Assembly (NCBI GenBank): GCA_964523295.1
Contig: CAZGAH010000009.1
Coordinates: 1 to 64,000 of the forward strand
Reading direction: 5' to 3'
Length of the DNA stretch: 64,000 nucleotides
Source of the DNA: CAZGAH01 sp964523295
Lineage (GTDB): Bacteria > Desulfobacterota > Desulfovibrionia > Desulfovibrionales > Desulfovibrionaceae
Shown: positions 18,793 to 28,812 of the stretch, piece by piece
Layout of the letters: the number at the start of each line of letters is the position of its first letter
How positions within the stretch are numbered: position 1 is the first letter of the stretch
Notes under the pieces: generated by a model
Told to the model about the DNA's origin: nothing
The model's database searches: none
The model's input: the letters and a program-made list of their open reading frames with translations, nothing else
Made by a program: the position numbers and the translations under genes

Positions 18793-18821
18793 TTTGTACC
18801 CTTTTTTGAAGAAAAAATCAA
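18793..18821 (-). promoter_or_regulatory. Likely sigma-70-type promoter for the 581-residue protein gene
   Basis: On the minus strand TTGATT (18821-18816) and TACAAA (18798-18793) are spaced by exactly 17 bases in an AT-rich setting. Start of transcription would be near 18786, which favours translation from ATG 18703 rather than ATG 18784. Confidence 0.45.
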
Positions 18822-19169
18822 GATGTTATCTATCATGTTGATTTTACAGAGTATTTACTCCAAGATCAATGCTTCCGGGCAGAATACACAAACAAGGAAT
18901 TTTACCATACTCAGACACGACATGCTGTCTGGCTGGAGCATCATCCTACGTTTTGACACTCCATAATTTTTACGACATATCATGAAGTTGTATCCTCGAT
19001 CACGCCCGGCGAGTCATGGTTCATCCAGGTAGTTTGCCGAAAAGCGGCGTAACCGCTGGCCTGATTCGGGTTCTTGCCTTATGGCCCAAAGTTTGCTCTT
19101 CTGCCACTGGGGGGGGCCTGTCCCTCGATCTCTTGTCTGTCGGGCAGTGCCTCCCGCGCGGAGGTGGCC
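18822..19169. other. AT-rich divergent intergenic region
   Basis: No gene is seen. A perfect TTGACA occurs at 18953-18958, but the sequence 16-18 bases later has only a poor -10 match (CATATC), so a promoter for the protease is possible but not shown. The GC content is clearly lower than in the flanking genes. Confidence 0.4.
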
Positions 19170-21203
19170 ATGAACGTCACGATGCTTCTTCGTTCCATCC
19201 AGGTGTTGCTTGTTCTGGCGGCGTTGCTCATGTCGACGCCGGCCTCGGGAACGTCCGGCGAGGTATTCCTGCCGGCCGCCGAGGCCGATTGCGCCTTTTC
19301 GCCTGCGGATCCGGGCGGGCTGGTGTTGCGGCAGCGCTTCGTCAAGGTGGATTTGGCCAGGCTCATCATCCCCCCGCTACGCGGAAAGCCGGACATTCTG
19401 CACGATCCCGTCGGCTTCAACCTGTTTCCAGGGTTGCAGTTCGACGTACAGCAGTACGACATGCAGCGAGCCGGCCATGGCAAGACCAGGGTCTGGACCG
19501 GTCGTATCGTCGGATCGCCGCGCAGTTCGGTGACTCTGGCCATGACCGGGAGCATCGTCGCCGGCAAGATCAGGACCGAACACGGCGACCTGTTCGACAT
19601 CCGCTACGCCGGAAACGGTGTTCATGCCATCAGACAGATTGACGTCGGCGCTTTCCCCCCCGAGCACGCGCCCCGAATTCCTCCTGCGGACAGCCTCCCC
19701 GCTCGGGCCGATGCGCCTGTTGTCCATGACGACGGCTCGATCATCGACGTCATGGTCGTGTTTACGCCCAAGGTCCTGACGACGCTGGGCAGTCTTTCCG
19801 CCGTGCAGAGCGAAATTGCCCTGGCCGAGAGCGAGACTAACCAGGGTTACGCGAACAGCGGCGTGGAGCAGCGGATACGCGTGGTGCACACCTCGCAGAT
19901 TGCGTATGATGAGAGGGTCGGATTCGAGGACGCCCTTTACGACCTGACCAACAACGACGACGGGCAGATGGACGCCGTGCATGAGTGGCGCGAAACCCAC
20001 GGCGCCGACATGGTCAGTCTGTGGATCGACAACATGACCTATTGCGGCATCGCCTGGCTGATGACCAGCACGACCCAGGACTTCGCCAGCCGTGCGTTCA
20101 GCGTCGTTTCCATAGACTGCGCCACGGGCTATTTTACCTTTGCGCATGAAATGGGGCACAACCAGGGCTGCCATCACGACCGCGCCAACGCCAGCGGCGC
20201 CGGGGTCTTCCCCTATTCGTACGGATACCAGCACCGCGACGCGCCCTCCTTCCGTACCATCATGTCCTACGACTGTCCGGGCGGTTGCACTCGGATCAAT
20301 CATTGGTCGAACCCGGACGTCTCGTACCAGGGCCTGCCCACGGGCGTGGACGCGAGCAGCGGCTCCTCGGCCAACAACGCCCTTTCCCTGAACAATACGC
20401 GCACTATTGCAGCCAACTGGAAGAACTCAACCGGAACCCCGCCCCCACCGCAGGCCAGCACCCAGGATATCGTCTGGCGCAATGTCCGTACGGGACGCAA
20501 TTCCATCTGGTTCATGCAGGGAACGTCGATTTCCCTGCGGCTGCCCTCGCTGGACATCAAGGCCCCGTGGCGGGCCGTGGGCGTTGCCGATTTCGACGGC
20601 GACGGCAAGGCAGACCTGCTCTGGCGGCATCCGGAACAGGGCACCGTGACGCTCATGTACATGGAGGGTGTGCAACGACGCAGCAACGACCCCTTCCCGA
20701 ATGTCAAGGCGACCCCGCCTTGGGAACTTGTCGGTGTAGGGAATTTCAACGACGACCACTGGGTCGATCTCGTCTGGCACCATCCGATAACCGGCAAGAC
20801 CGTACTCATGCTCATGGTCGGGGCCACGCCGTTCAGTCGCATCGATCTGGGCACGGTCAAGTCGCCCTGGCAGATCAGCGCGGTCGGCGACATCAATAAC
20901 GACGACAGCCCCGATCTGATCTGGCGCAATCCGGCCCTCGGACGAACGGTCTTCTGGCTCATGGACGGCATAGTAAAGAGCCAGAGCGTAGTTCTGGATC
21001 GCACCATAGCCGCTCCCTGGACAATCAGGGGCGTGGCCGACTTCGACGGCGACGGCAAGGCCGACCTGCTCTGGCGCAACCCGCAACTTGGCCGGAACAC
21101 GGTCATGAGCATGGATGGAACCACCATCCTCTCCACGGCGCGTCTTCCCGACGTTGCCGGCAATGTCGGATGGGGCATCGTTGGCGTCGGCCATTTCGAT
21201 TGA
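19170..21203 (+). CDS. Secreted zinc metalloprotease (metzincin) with FG-GAP/VCBS-like repeats
   Basis: A 677-residue exported protein. A signal peptide (about residues 1-28) is followed by a pro-like region. A metzincin-type catalytic domain comes next, beginning VVFTPKVLTTLG, with zinc site HEMGHNQGCHHD (His326, Glu327) and Met-turn TIMSYDCPGGC. It resembles reprolysin-like or peptidyl-Asp metallopeptidases (M12B/M72-type). The C-terminal 250 residues hold about five repeats built on GVADFDGDGKADLLWRN, an FG-GAP/VCBS-like beta-propeller motif with possible Ca2+-binding DFDGDGK loops. ATG 19170 has GGAGG five bases upstream. The two following genes carry the same repeats. Confidence 0.88.
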   Translation: MNVTMLLRSIQVLLVLAALLMSTPASGTSGEVFLPAAEADCAFSPADPGGLVLRQRFVKVDLARLIIPPLRGKPDILHDPVGFNLFPGLQFDVQQYDMQRAGHGKTRVWTGRIVGSPRSSVTLAMTGSIVAGKIRTEHGDLFDIRYAGNGVHAIRQIDVGAFPPEHAPRIPPADSLPARADAPVVHDDGSIIDVMVVFTPKVLTTLGSLSAVQSEIALAESETNQGYANSGVEQRIRVVHTSQIAYDERVGFEDALYDLTNNDDGQMDAVHEWRETHGADMVSLWIDNMTYCGIAWLMTSTTQDFASRAFSVVSIDCATGYFTFAHEMGHNQGCHHDRANASGAGVFPYSYGYQHRDAPSFRTIMSYDCPGGCTRINHWSNPDVSYQGLPTGVDASSGSSANNALSLNNTRTIAANWKNSTGTPPPPQASTQDIVWRNVRTGRNSIWFMQGTSISLRLPSLDIKAPWRAVGVADFDGDGKADLLWRHPEQGTVTLMYMEGVQRRSNDPFPNVKATPPWELVGVGNFNDDHWVDLVWHHPITGKTVLMLMVGATPFSRIDLGTVKSPWQISAVGDINNDDSPDLIWRNPALGRTVFWLMDGIVKSQSVVLDRTIAAPWTIRGVADFDGDGKADLLWRNPQLGRNTVMSMDGTTILSTARLPDVAGNVGWGIVGVGHFD

Positions 21204-21263
21204 GTCAGGAGCTGTTTCCGGACATCGAGCGGGGCAATAATCCGTAACAGGGAGAATGAGGCC

Positions 21264-22196
21264 ATGAATACGCACGCCACTGTTCTCCGGGTGCTGGAAG
21301 CCTGCGTTCTCGCGATGATCATTCTTCTCGGCAGTGCCGCGACCCGGGCGGAGCCGATTATCCCGGACCGGGAATGCGGTACCGACGATTGCCGGGGACC
21401 AGTTACGGCGTCCCGATTCACCCTGCTTCAGGCTCTCGGCCTGCCAGCCCCTTCCAATCCTGCACCGGATTCGGTCAGGGCCGCCGTAAGCAATCCGGTG
21501 TCCATCGTCTGGAGGAATAACGTCCGGGGTCTCAATTCACTCTGGGTCATGGACGGGGGGACGATCGCGAACCGTATACGCCTGCTGGACATCCGCTTTC
21601 CCTGGATCATTGCCGGGGTGGCCGACTTCGACGGCGATGGCAAGGATGATCTGCTCTGGCGGGATGCCGATCAAGCCAGACTGGTGATTATGTATATGAA
21701 CGGTTCAAGCAAGCGGGAAAACCTCCCGCTGACGAACATCGTCATCCGCCGGCCCTGGAATGTCGCTGGCGTGGCCGATTTCGACGGAGACGGCAAAAAG
21801 GATATTCTCTGGCGCAACAGCAGCGGCAAGACAGTGATCATGCTGCTCAATGGCGACACACGCAAGGAGAATATCATTCTGCCCACGATCAATGCCCCGT
21901 GGGACGTCAGCGGGACCGGTGATTTCGACGGGGACGGAAAGGCGGACATCGTCTGGCGTAACAATGAGCTGCCCCGCACGGTGATCATGCTCATGGATGG
22001 CGTGGGAATCAAAGAAAAGATCGTGCTCGACAGGACCATCACAGGACAATGGTATGTCGAGGGGGTCGGCGATTTCGACGGCGACGGCAAGATCGATCTG
22101 GTCTGGCGCAACCCCTACACGGCTGCGAATTCGATCATGTTCATGGATGGAACAAACGTGCGCTCGACCAGTCCGCTCCCGAAAATAACCGCCTGA
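21264..22196 (+). CDS. Secreted FG-GAP/VCBS-like repeat protein (copy 1)
   Basis: A 310-residue exported protein with an N-terminal signal peptide ending near AATRAEP. A cysteine pair (ECGTDDC) follows, then four to five repeats of about 45 residues, each with W...GVADFDGDGK.D.LWRN and a hydrophobic strand VIMLMDG. The repeats match the C-terminal part of the protease upstream, 60 bases away. They probably form a beta-propeller with DxDGDGK calcium loops. It has no catalytic domain. It is a close paralogue of the next gene. Confidence 0.83.
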   Translation: MNTHATVLRVLEACVLAMIILLGSAATRAEPIIPDRECGTDDCRGPVTASRFTLLQALGLPAPSNPAPDSVRAAVSNPVSIVWRNNVRGLNSLWVMDGGTIANRIRLLDIRFPWIIAGVADFDGDGKDDLLWRDADQARLVIMYMNGSSKRENLPLTNIVIRRPWNVAGVADFDGDGKKDILWRNSSGKTVIMLLNGDTRKENIILPTINAPWDVSGTGDFDGDGKADIVWRNNELPRTVIMLMDGVGIKEKIVLDRTITGQWYVEGVGDFDGDGKIDLVWRNPYTAANSIMFMDGTNVRSTSPLPKITA

Positions 22197-22347
22197 AGCG
22201 GCTGGCACATTGTTGGAGCTGGACGCTTCAACTGAAAATGAACGCACGTTCGCCCCGCCCGCGGCAATGACCGGGAGGACCGCTCGCGACGCATCTAAAG
22301 CGGGAAGAGATCCCGGACGATATACACCGTAACAAGGAGAAAAGGTC

Positions 22348-23292
22348 ATGAATACCCAAACCTGTTTTCTCCGGGTGCTGAAAGCCTGTCTCCTCGCGAT
22401 GTTTCTTCTCTACGGCAGAGCTGCAACCTGTGCGGAACCGATTGTCCCGGATAGGGAATGCGGCACAGACTATTGCCTTGGGGCGTTTTCGGCGCCCTCT
22501 CCTGCGCTGTTTCAAGCGCCCGGCCAGTCTTCACCCCTGCCGCCGGCACCTGCCCCTGCGCCGGACCTCGTCCAGGTTGCCGTAAGTAATCCCGTGTCCC
22601 TCGTCTGGCGGAACTATGTCCAGGGGTACAACTCGCTCTGGAAGATGCAGGGCGCCGAAGTCGACGCCAAGAACCGGATACTGGACATTCGTGTCCCCTG
22701 GACAATCGTCGGCGTGGCCGATTTCGACAACGACGGCAAGGATGACCTCCTGTGGCGAAATGGCAATGAGGCCAAACTGGTGATCATGTACATGGACGGC
22801 CAGAACAGGCGGGAAAACCTGCCGCTGTCGAACATCGTGGTCCAACGTCCCTGGAATGTGGTCGGCGTGGCCGATTTCGACGGCGACACCAAACAGGACA
22901 TTCTCTGGCGCAACGACAGTCTGGGGCGCACAGTGATCATGCTGCTCGACGGCGACGCACGCAAAGAAAACATCATCCTGCCCGCCATCTACGCGCCCTG
23001 GTATGTCGTCGGTGTCGGCGATTTCGACAACGACGGCAAGGCCGACATCGTCTGGCGCAACCACAACCTTGCGCGTACCGTATTCATGCTTATGGACGGC
23101 GTCCAAATCAAACAGAAAATCATCCTTGACCGGACTGTCAAGAGCCATTGGTACGTCAAGGCGACAGGCGATTTCGACGGCGACGGCAAGACCGATCTGG
23201 TCTGGCGCAATATCTACGGGAGCAATTCGATCATGTTCATGGACGGAACAAGCGCACGCTCGACCAGTCCGCTCCCCAAGGTACCCTTGTGA
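22348..23292 (+). CDS. Secreted FG-GAP/VCBS-like repeat protein (copy 2)
   Basis: A 314-residue paralogue of the preceding gene, with the same signal peptide plan (RVLKACLLAMFLLYGRAATCAEP), the same PDRECGTDYC segment, and matching repeats. One difference is a proline/alanine linker after the cysteines (LPPAPAPAPD). Some loops read DFDNDGK instead of DFDGDGK. AAGGAG precedes the start. The bases after its stop also match those after copy 1, so the duplication includes flanking sequence. Confidence 0.83.
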   Translation: MNTQTCFLRVLKACLLAMFLLYGRAATCAEPIVPDRECGTDYCLGAFSAPSPALFQAPGQSSPLPPAPAPAPDLVQVAVSNPVSLVWRNYVQGYNSLWKMQGAEVDAKNRILDIRVPWTIVGVADFDNDGKDDLLWRNGNEAKLVIMYMDGQNRRENLPLSNIVVQRPWNVVGVADFDGDTKQDILWRNDSLGRTVIMLLDGDARKENIILPAIYAPWYVVGVGDFDNDGKADIVWRNHNLARTVFMLMDGVQIKQKIILDRTVKSHWYVKATGDFDGDGKTDLVWRNIYGSNSIMFMDGTSARSTSPLPKVPL

Positions 23293-23386
23293 CGGGGCTG
23301 GGACATCGTTGGAGCTGGATGCTTCAACTGAAAATCAGCACGCGCCGCCCTGCCCACGAAACCGACAGGGTGGCGCCGGTCCGGAC

Positions 23387-24523
23387 TCAGTCCCCGAAGG
23401 CCTGGCGCATCAGGTGCGCGGCCAGCCCGCCCAGCGTGCGCGGGGTGTAACCCAGAACGGCATCCCAGACCTCGTCGGATTCCATGCAGAAATACAGCTG
23501 CCGGTCCAGGCCATAGCGCCGCAGGCGTTGCACCAGGAAACGGAACTGCTCGACGCGCAGCGGTCTGAGCAGGCGCTGTTTTCCGTCCAGACCGGTCACA
23601 TACTCTTCGTAGATATACCGGGCCTCGGGATGGAGCGCCGCGATGGTCGCCTTGAGCCGGGGCATGAAGCGGAAGCTGCCCAGGCTGACGTAGGCTATCT
23701 GCTCGGGTCGCAGATAATCGAAGATCATCTGCACGGTGGCGCCATACCCGTCCACGTCGCTGTCCCAGCCGGCGTAGCGGATGATGGGATCGAAGTGCAG
23801 GCAGACCCGGAACCCCGCGGATGCGCAGTCGCGCGCGGCGGCAAGCCTGGATTCGAGGCTCGCCGCTCCGGGCTCCTGCCCGGCGACGATGCGCGGGGCG
23901 TTCAAGGACCAGGCCGGGAGCACGCGATCGGGGCGCCCCACCGCAGACTGCCAGCTCAAATCCACGACCTTGCTCTTCAATTCGAGGCAGACATTGTCGA
24001 ACCCGGCCAGAAACGCCACCAGATCCCGACTGTATCCGGTCAGAGACTCCAGGACGAGCGAGTCCGTGAATTCGCCCGTACCCACGCGATAACGCAGCGT
24101 CCGGTCCGCACCGAACGCACGCTCCAGCTCGCTCCAAAGGTCCGACTGATTCGCCCAGACCTTGAGCACGCGGTCCTGAAAATAGGCCTGGAGGATGCAA
24201 TAGCTGCATCCCAGCGGACAATTTTCGCCAATATGGATTATTCTATAGGCGCAACAGCGATAATAGCGCGTTCCCGGGCAGAAACGCAGAAATCGGCCCT
24301 TGTAGTGCTTCAAATAGAGCGTTGCGCCCGAGGCGGGCGCCGTCGGTACGCACGCCGCGACAGAGTCTGAATCGACGGGCTCGTCGGCAGTCACGATCGT
24401 CCAGGACGCCGCGGGGAGCAGGGAGCGAACGCGGCCGGTCAGTGGCGTATCGACGACGCCGGCATCGACCAGGACGTGTTCTATGCCGGCAACATAGGGC
24501 GGGAGCGCGGCCGCGATGCTCAC
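23387..24523 (-). CDS. SPL-family radical SAM protein (spore photoproduct lyase-like)
   Basis: A 378-residue radical SAM enzyme with the cluster motif CPLGCSYC (CX3CX2C). It is followed by QAYFQDRVLKVWAN and later RVCLHFDPIIRYAGW, an arrangement typical of the spore photoproduct lyase family. In non-sporulating bacteria such proteins have no proven DNA-repair role, so the substrate is unknown. GTG 24523 overlaps the stop of the ParB-like gene as GTGA and has GGAGGA just upstream, so the pair is translationally coupled. The open frame extends further upstream but only inside the neighbour. Confidence 0.85.
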   Translation of the reverse strand: MSIAAALPPYVAGIEHVLVDAGVVDTPLTGRVRSLLPAASWTIVTADEPVDSDSVAACVPTAPASGATLYLKHYKGRFLRFCPGTRYYRCCAYRIIHIGENCPLGCSYCILQAYFQDRVLKVWANQSDLWSELERAFGADRTLRYRVGTGEFTDSLVLESLTGYSRDLVAFLAGFDNVCLELKSKVVDLSWQSAVGRPDRVLPAWSLNAPRIVAGQEPGAASLESRLAAARDCASAGFRVCLHFDPIIRYAGWDSDVDGYGATVQMIFDYLRPEQIAYVSLGSFRFMPRLKATIAALHPEARYIYEEYVTGLDGKQRLLRPLRVEQFRFLVQRLRRYGLDRQLYFCMESDEVWDAVLGYTPRTLGGLAAHLMRQAFGD

Positions 24524-25543
24524 GACTCCTCCGGCAAGACTCCGCCTGCCGCGGCCCACAACCGTTCCCAGTCGCCCGCGGAGCGCAGGCGGTCCAGCTC
24601 CTCGACAGCCCGATCCAGCTCTGCCCGATTGCGGACAAGGGTCTGAAGCAGCACTGTGGAGCGCTCGAATCCGCAATCCTGCTCCACGCGCCAGGACCGC
24701 GACCGGCCCAGCGCGGAGGCGAGCGTGGCAAAGGCCTGTCGTCGCCGCGTCAGCTCCGGATAGCGGAGTTCACGCACGCGCGCCAGCATCCGAGCGATGC
24801 CGTCGCGCGGGGACAACTCGAGCCCGAGCATCTCCGGTAAACCGGCGGTCGCGATGACCTCGTCGACAGCCACCCCGCGGCCGCGCGAGGTTTCGAACAG
24901 GCAGGTCAACAATTCGCGCACACTGCCGAGCGACCAGTGCANNNNNNNNNNNNNNNNNNNNNNNNNNNNNNNNNNNNNNNNNNNNNNNNNNNNNGATTTC
25001 GCGGGGGGAAAAACGCTCCAGTTGGTCCACACTTTCCAGGGGAAGACGCCCGGCGGCACAATGCGCATCCCAGGGTCCGGGCGCAGGAAACACAGCCAGC
25101 CAGCGCAGAAACTGCCGCGCTGCCCGACTTTCGGGCGCGAGCCCGAGCAGCGGCAAGACCCGGTCCGCCAGCCCGGCAGAGTCCAGAAGCGGCGAAAAAA
25201 AACGGAGCGCGGCAAGACGCTGTCCGACGTCGACAGCCTGCCCCTGGTTGCTGGCCAGGGCGGCCAGGCCGTAGTCCAGCGGGCTGCCGCTGATCTGCAG
25301 GGCCAGCACGTCGCGTCCCAATGCCTGCAACGCGAGCACCCGCTTGCGACCGGCGACGAGCCTGTACGGACGCGCATCCTCCCCGTCAGCCCTGGCCACG
25401 AGCACCGGGGTCAACTGCCCCAGTGCGGCCAGCGCGGACAGCAGGGAGGGATCAGGCCCGGCCGTACGAAACAGCCAGGGGCCGTCCAGGGCTATGGCCG
25501 TGGCAGGCAGCAGTAACAGGGCGTTGTCGGTCAATTCAATCAT
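24520..25543 (-). CDS. ParB-like nuclease/partition-domain protein, interrupted by assembly gap
   Basis: The N-terminal part has a ParB/Srx-like fold signature, LGQLTPVLVARADGEDARPYRLVAGRKRVLALQALG, in which the site normally reading GERR is GRKR. The C-terminal part is a helical segment with LRYPELTRRRQAFATLASAL. A run of 53 Ns at 24942-24994 separates them and the frame changes across it, so the gap length is only an estimate. This is not a chromosomal ParB in a parAB pair: no parA is nearby and the DNA-binding core is not obvious. It is coupled to the SPL-type gene by a four-base overlap. Confidence 0.7.
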
Positions 25544-25577
25544 GCGGCAGCGTGCTCGGATATCGGGTGATCCCGGG

Positions 25578-26990
<1,413 letters not shown>

Positions 26991-27089
26991 GACAACCGGG
27001 ACGCTTCGTCCTGCCAGCGCGCACGCCTCCAGAGCAGCATGGCCCACCTGGACCCGGCAATGGCAGTGTCAGTATTTCGTGAAATTTCG

Positions 27090-27167
27090 TCACGATGACG
27101 TCAAAGAGACGAGACCGACAAAAATCAGGGCTGCGGCAATGATGGGAATGACAAATTCCATGAGCAT
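27090..27167 (-). CDS. Predicted 25-residue membrane peptide
   Basis: A short frame encodes MLMEFVIPIIAAALIFVGLV plus SLTSS, which is one hydrophobic helix. GGGAGG lies five bases before the ATG, which is the main argument for translation. An in-frame ATG at 27239, also preceded by GGGAGA, would give a 50-residue form. It lies 99 bases upstream of the sigma-54 regulator on the same strand. No family is recognised. Confidence 0.4.
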   Translation of the reverse strand: MLMEFVIPIIAAALIFVGLVSLTSS

Positions 27168-27363
27168 GTCGCCCTCCCGTGCGGAGCATCTGCCCCAAGG
27201 CGCTGGCAGCGGAAACTGCCGGTTGCATCGTTTGTCCATCGCATAATCTCTCCCGCGGCGCAGCGAACCGGTCTTTGCGTTGCCTCTGGCGCGGTCGCAG
27301 CTGCGACCCGGGTCCAGTGTCAGAAAGCGGTCATTGCGCAACAACGATGCAACCCCACATGCA

Positions 27364-27390
27364 AAAAAAGGGCCGGGAGACCACCTCCCG
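27364..27390 (-). terminator. Rho-independent terminator on minus strand without an obvious upstream gene
   Basis: On the minus strand, GGCCGGGAG and CTCCCGGCC form a perfect nine-base stem around GTGGT and are followed by seven T (27369-27363). No coding gene on this strand lies upstream before fbp, which runs the other way. It therefore ends either a small RNA or a regulated leader. Confidence 0.8.
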
Positions 27391-27648
27391 GCCGGGGCAG
27401 GCAGAGCGGACCCTTAGGGCTCACACCACGCCTGACTGTTATTTCGGCAGAATCAAAGAAAAGTTTAGCGCCGGAAGCGGGCGACACGCCCTCGAACCCG
27501 CCCGGCGTCATTGATAAAAAAACGGTGACCGGAGAATGCCCTTCGGGAGTAACTTCGATGTATTCTGTCTCTTTGAGTTCTCCAGGAAAAGGCGGCGGCC
27601 GGGGGAGAAAAAAAATGCAGGATAACGCGGCAAAGGCCTGCTTCAACC

Positions 27649-27678
27649 TTGCGACCCGGCAGGGTTTTCGGTTACCAT
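27649..27678 (+). promoter_or_regulatory. fbp: Possible fbp promoter
   Basis: TTGCGA (27649-27654) and TACCAT (27673-27678) are separated by 18 bases, each matching four of six consensus positions. The distance to the fbp start is 75 bases. Confidence 0.33.
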
Positions 27679-27753
27679 AGACTGGAAGGGCAAAACATCG
27701 CCCGTATGCGACTCGTGCGTCCGGAACCCGGAACCCAACAAGGAGCTTTTCCC

Positions 27754-28800
27754 ATGTCTCTGCAACAAATTACCGTCACGGAGCACCTCCTCTACCACCA
27801 GAAGCAGAAGCGGGAGGCAACGGGCCGGTTCACGTCCTTACTCAACGATCTCATCCTGGCTGCGAAAATCGTCTCCCGGGAAGTCCGAAAAGCCGGCCTG
27901 GTCGACATCCTCGGCTTTACCGGCGACATTAATGTCCAGAATGAGCACGTGCGCAAACTCGACGAGTACGCCAACGACATCTTCATTCATCGCCTGCAGC
28001 GCTCGGGCGTGCTCTGCGCCATAGGCTCGGAAGAAAACGCCGATCTGGTCATTGTCCCGGACAAGTTCCAGCGCGGCGATTACATTCTGATATTCGACCC
28101 GCTCGACGGCTCGTCCAATATCGACGTCAACGTCAACGTCGGCACCATCTTCTCCATCCTGCGTCGAAAAAGTCCATCCTACCAGGAGCCGACGCTGGAC
28201 GACGTGCTCCAGCAGGGAGCGGAACAAATCTGCGCCGGGTATTTCCTCTACGGCACGTCGACCATGCTCGTCTACACCACGGGCCAAGGCGTCCATGGCT
28301 TTACCATGGATCCCAGCGTCGGCGAATTCCTGCTCTCCCATCCCGATATCCGCATCCCTTCGGAAGGGAAAATTTATTCCGTCAATTCCGGCAACTGGGA
28401 CTATTGGGACGAGGCAACGCGCAAGGCCCTGACCTATTTCACAGGCCGGGAAAACTCCCGCGCCCAACCATATAGCCTGCGGTATATCGGTTCTTTGGTG
28501 GCCGATTTTCACCGTACGCTATTGTATGGGGGAATTTTCATGTACCCCATGGACTACAAAAATCCCAAAAAGCCAACCGGAAAGCTCCGCTATCTTTGCG
28601 AAGCCTCTCCGCTCGCCTTCGTTGTGGAACAGGCGGGCGGGCTGGCCACCGACGGCACGCGGCGCATTCTGGATATCAAACCGCAGCAGTTGCATGAGCG
28701 GGTTCCGCTTTTTATCGGCTCGGAATACGAGGTCCGCAAGGTCACCGAAATATACCGTGAAATCGGAACGCACAGCACTGACCCGGCGCTGGACCTGTGA
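27754..28800 (+). CDS. fbp: Fructose-1,6-bisphosphatase class I
   Basis: Gluconeogenic phosphatase converting fructose-1,6-bisphosphate to fructose-6-phosphate with Mg2+. The 348-residue protein contains the metal-site motif IFDPLDGSSNIDVN, the GSEE element and the substrate-site YIGSLVADFHRTLLYGGIFMYP. ATG 27754 follows AAGGAG by eight bases; the frame is open from 27649 without conserved sequence. tsaD follows twelve bases after the stop. Confidence 0.95.
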   Translation: MSLQQITVTEHLLYHQKQKREATGRFTSLLNDLILAAKIVSREVRKAGLVDILGFTGDINVQNEHVRKLDEYANDIFIHRLQRSGVLCAIGSEENADLVIVPDKFQRGDYILIFDPLDGSSNIDVNVNVGTIFSILRRKSPSYQEPTLDDVLQQGAEQICAGYFLYGTSTMLVYTTGQGVHGFTMDPSVGEFLLSHPDIRIPSEGKIYSVNSGNWDYWDEATRKALTYFTGRENSRAQPYSLRYIGSLVADFHRTLLYGGIFMYPMDYKNPKKPTGKLRYLCEASPLAFVVEQAGGLATDGTRRILDIKPQQLHERVPLFIGSEYEVRKVTEIYREIGTHSTDPALDL

Positions 28801-28812
28801 GCGGCGGGGATA

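Larger units (their letters stand above)
21204..23340 (+). repeat. Tandem duplication of about 1.1 kb
   Basis: Two successive units each hold a leader with CCGTAACA, an FG-GAP-like gene and a 3' tail sharing TTGGAGCTGG and GCTTCAACTGAAAAT (near 22212-22238 and 23309-23334). The copies have diverged at many codons, so the event is not recent. Confidence 0.75.
27168..27753. other. Intergenic region between sigma-54 regulator unit and fbp
   Basis: It holds the minus-strand terminator at 27364-27390, a possible small RNA or leader upstream of it on that strand, and the fbp promoter and leader on the plus strand. A minus-strand open frame at 27320-27646 runs through the terminator hairpin and has low-complexity composition, so I do not call it a gene. 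Confidence 0.5.

Noticed and set aside
27320..27646. 108-residue minus-strand frame with a signal-like start
   Set aside because: It runs through a strong terminator hairpin and its T-run and is low-complexity; a non-coding RNA or leader fits better.
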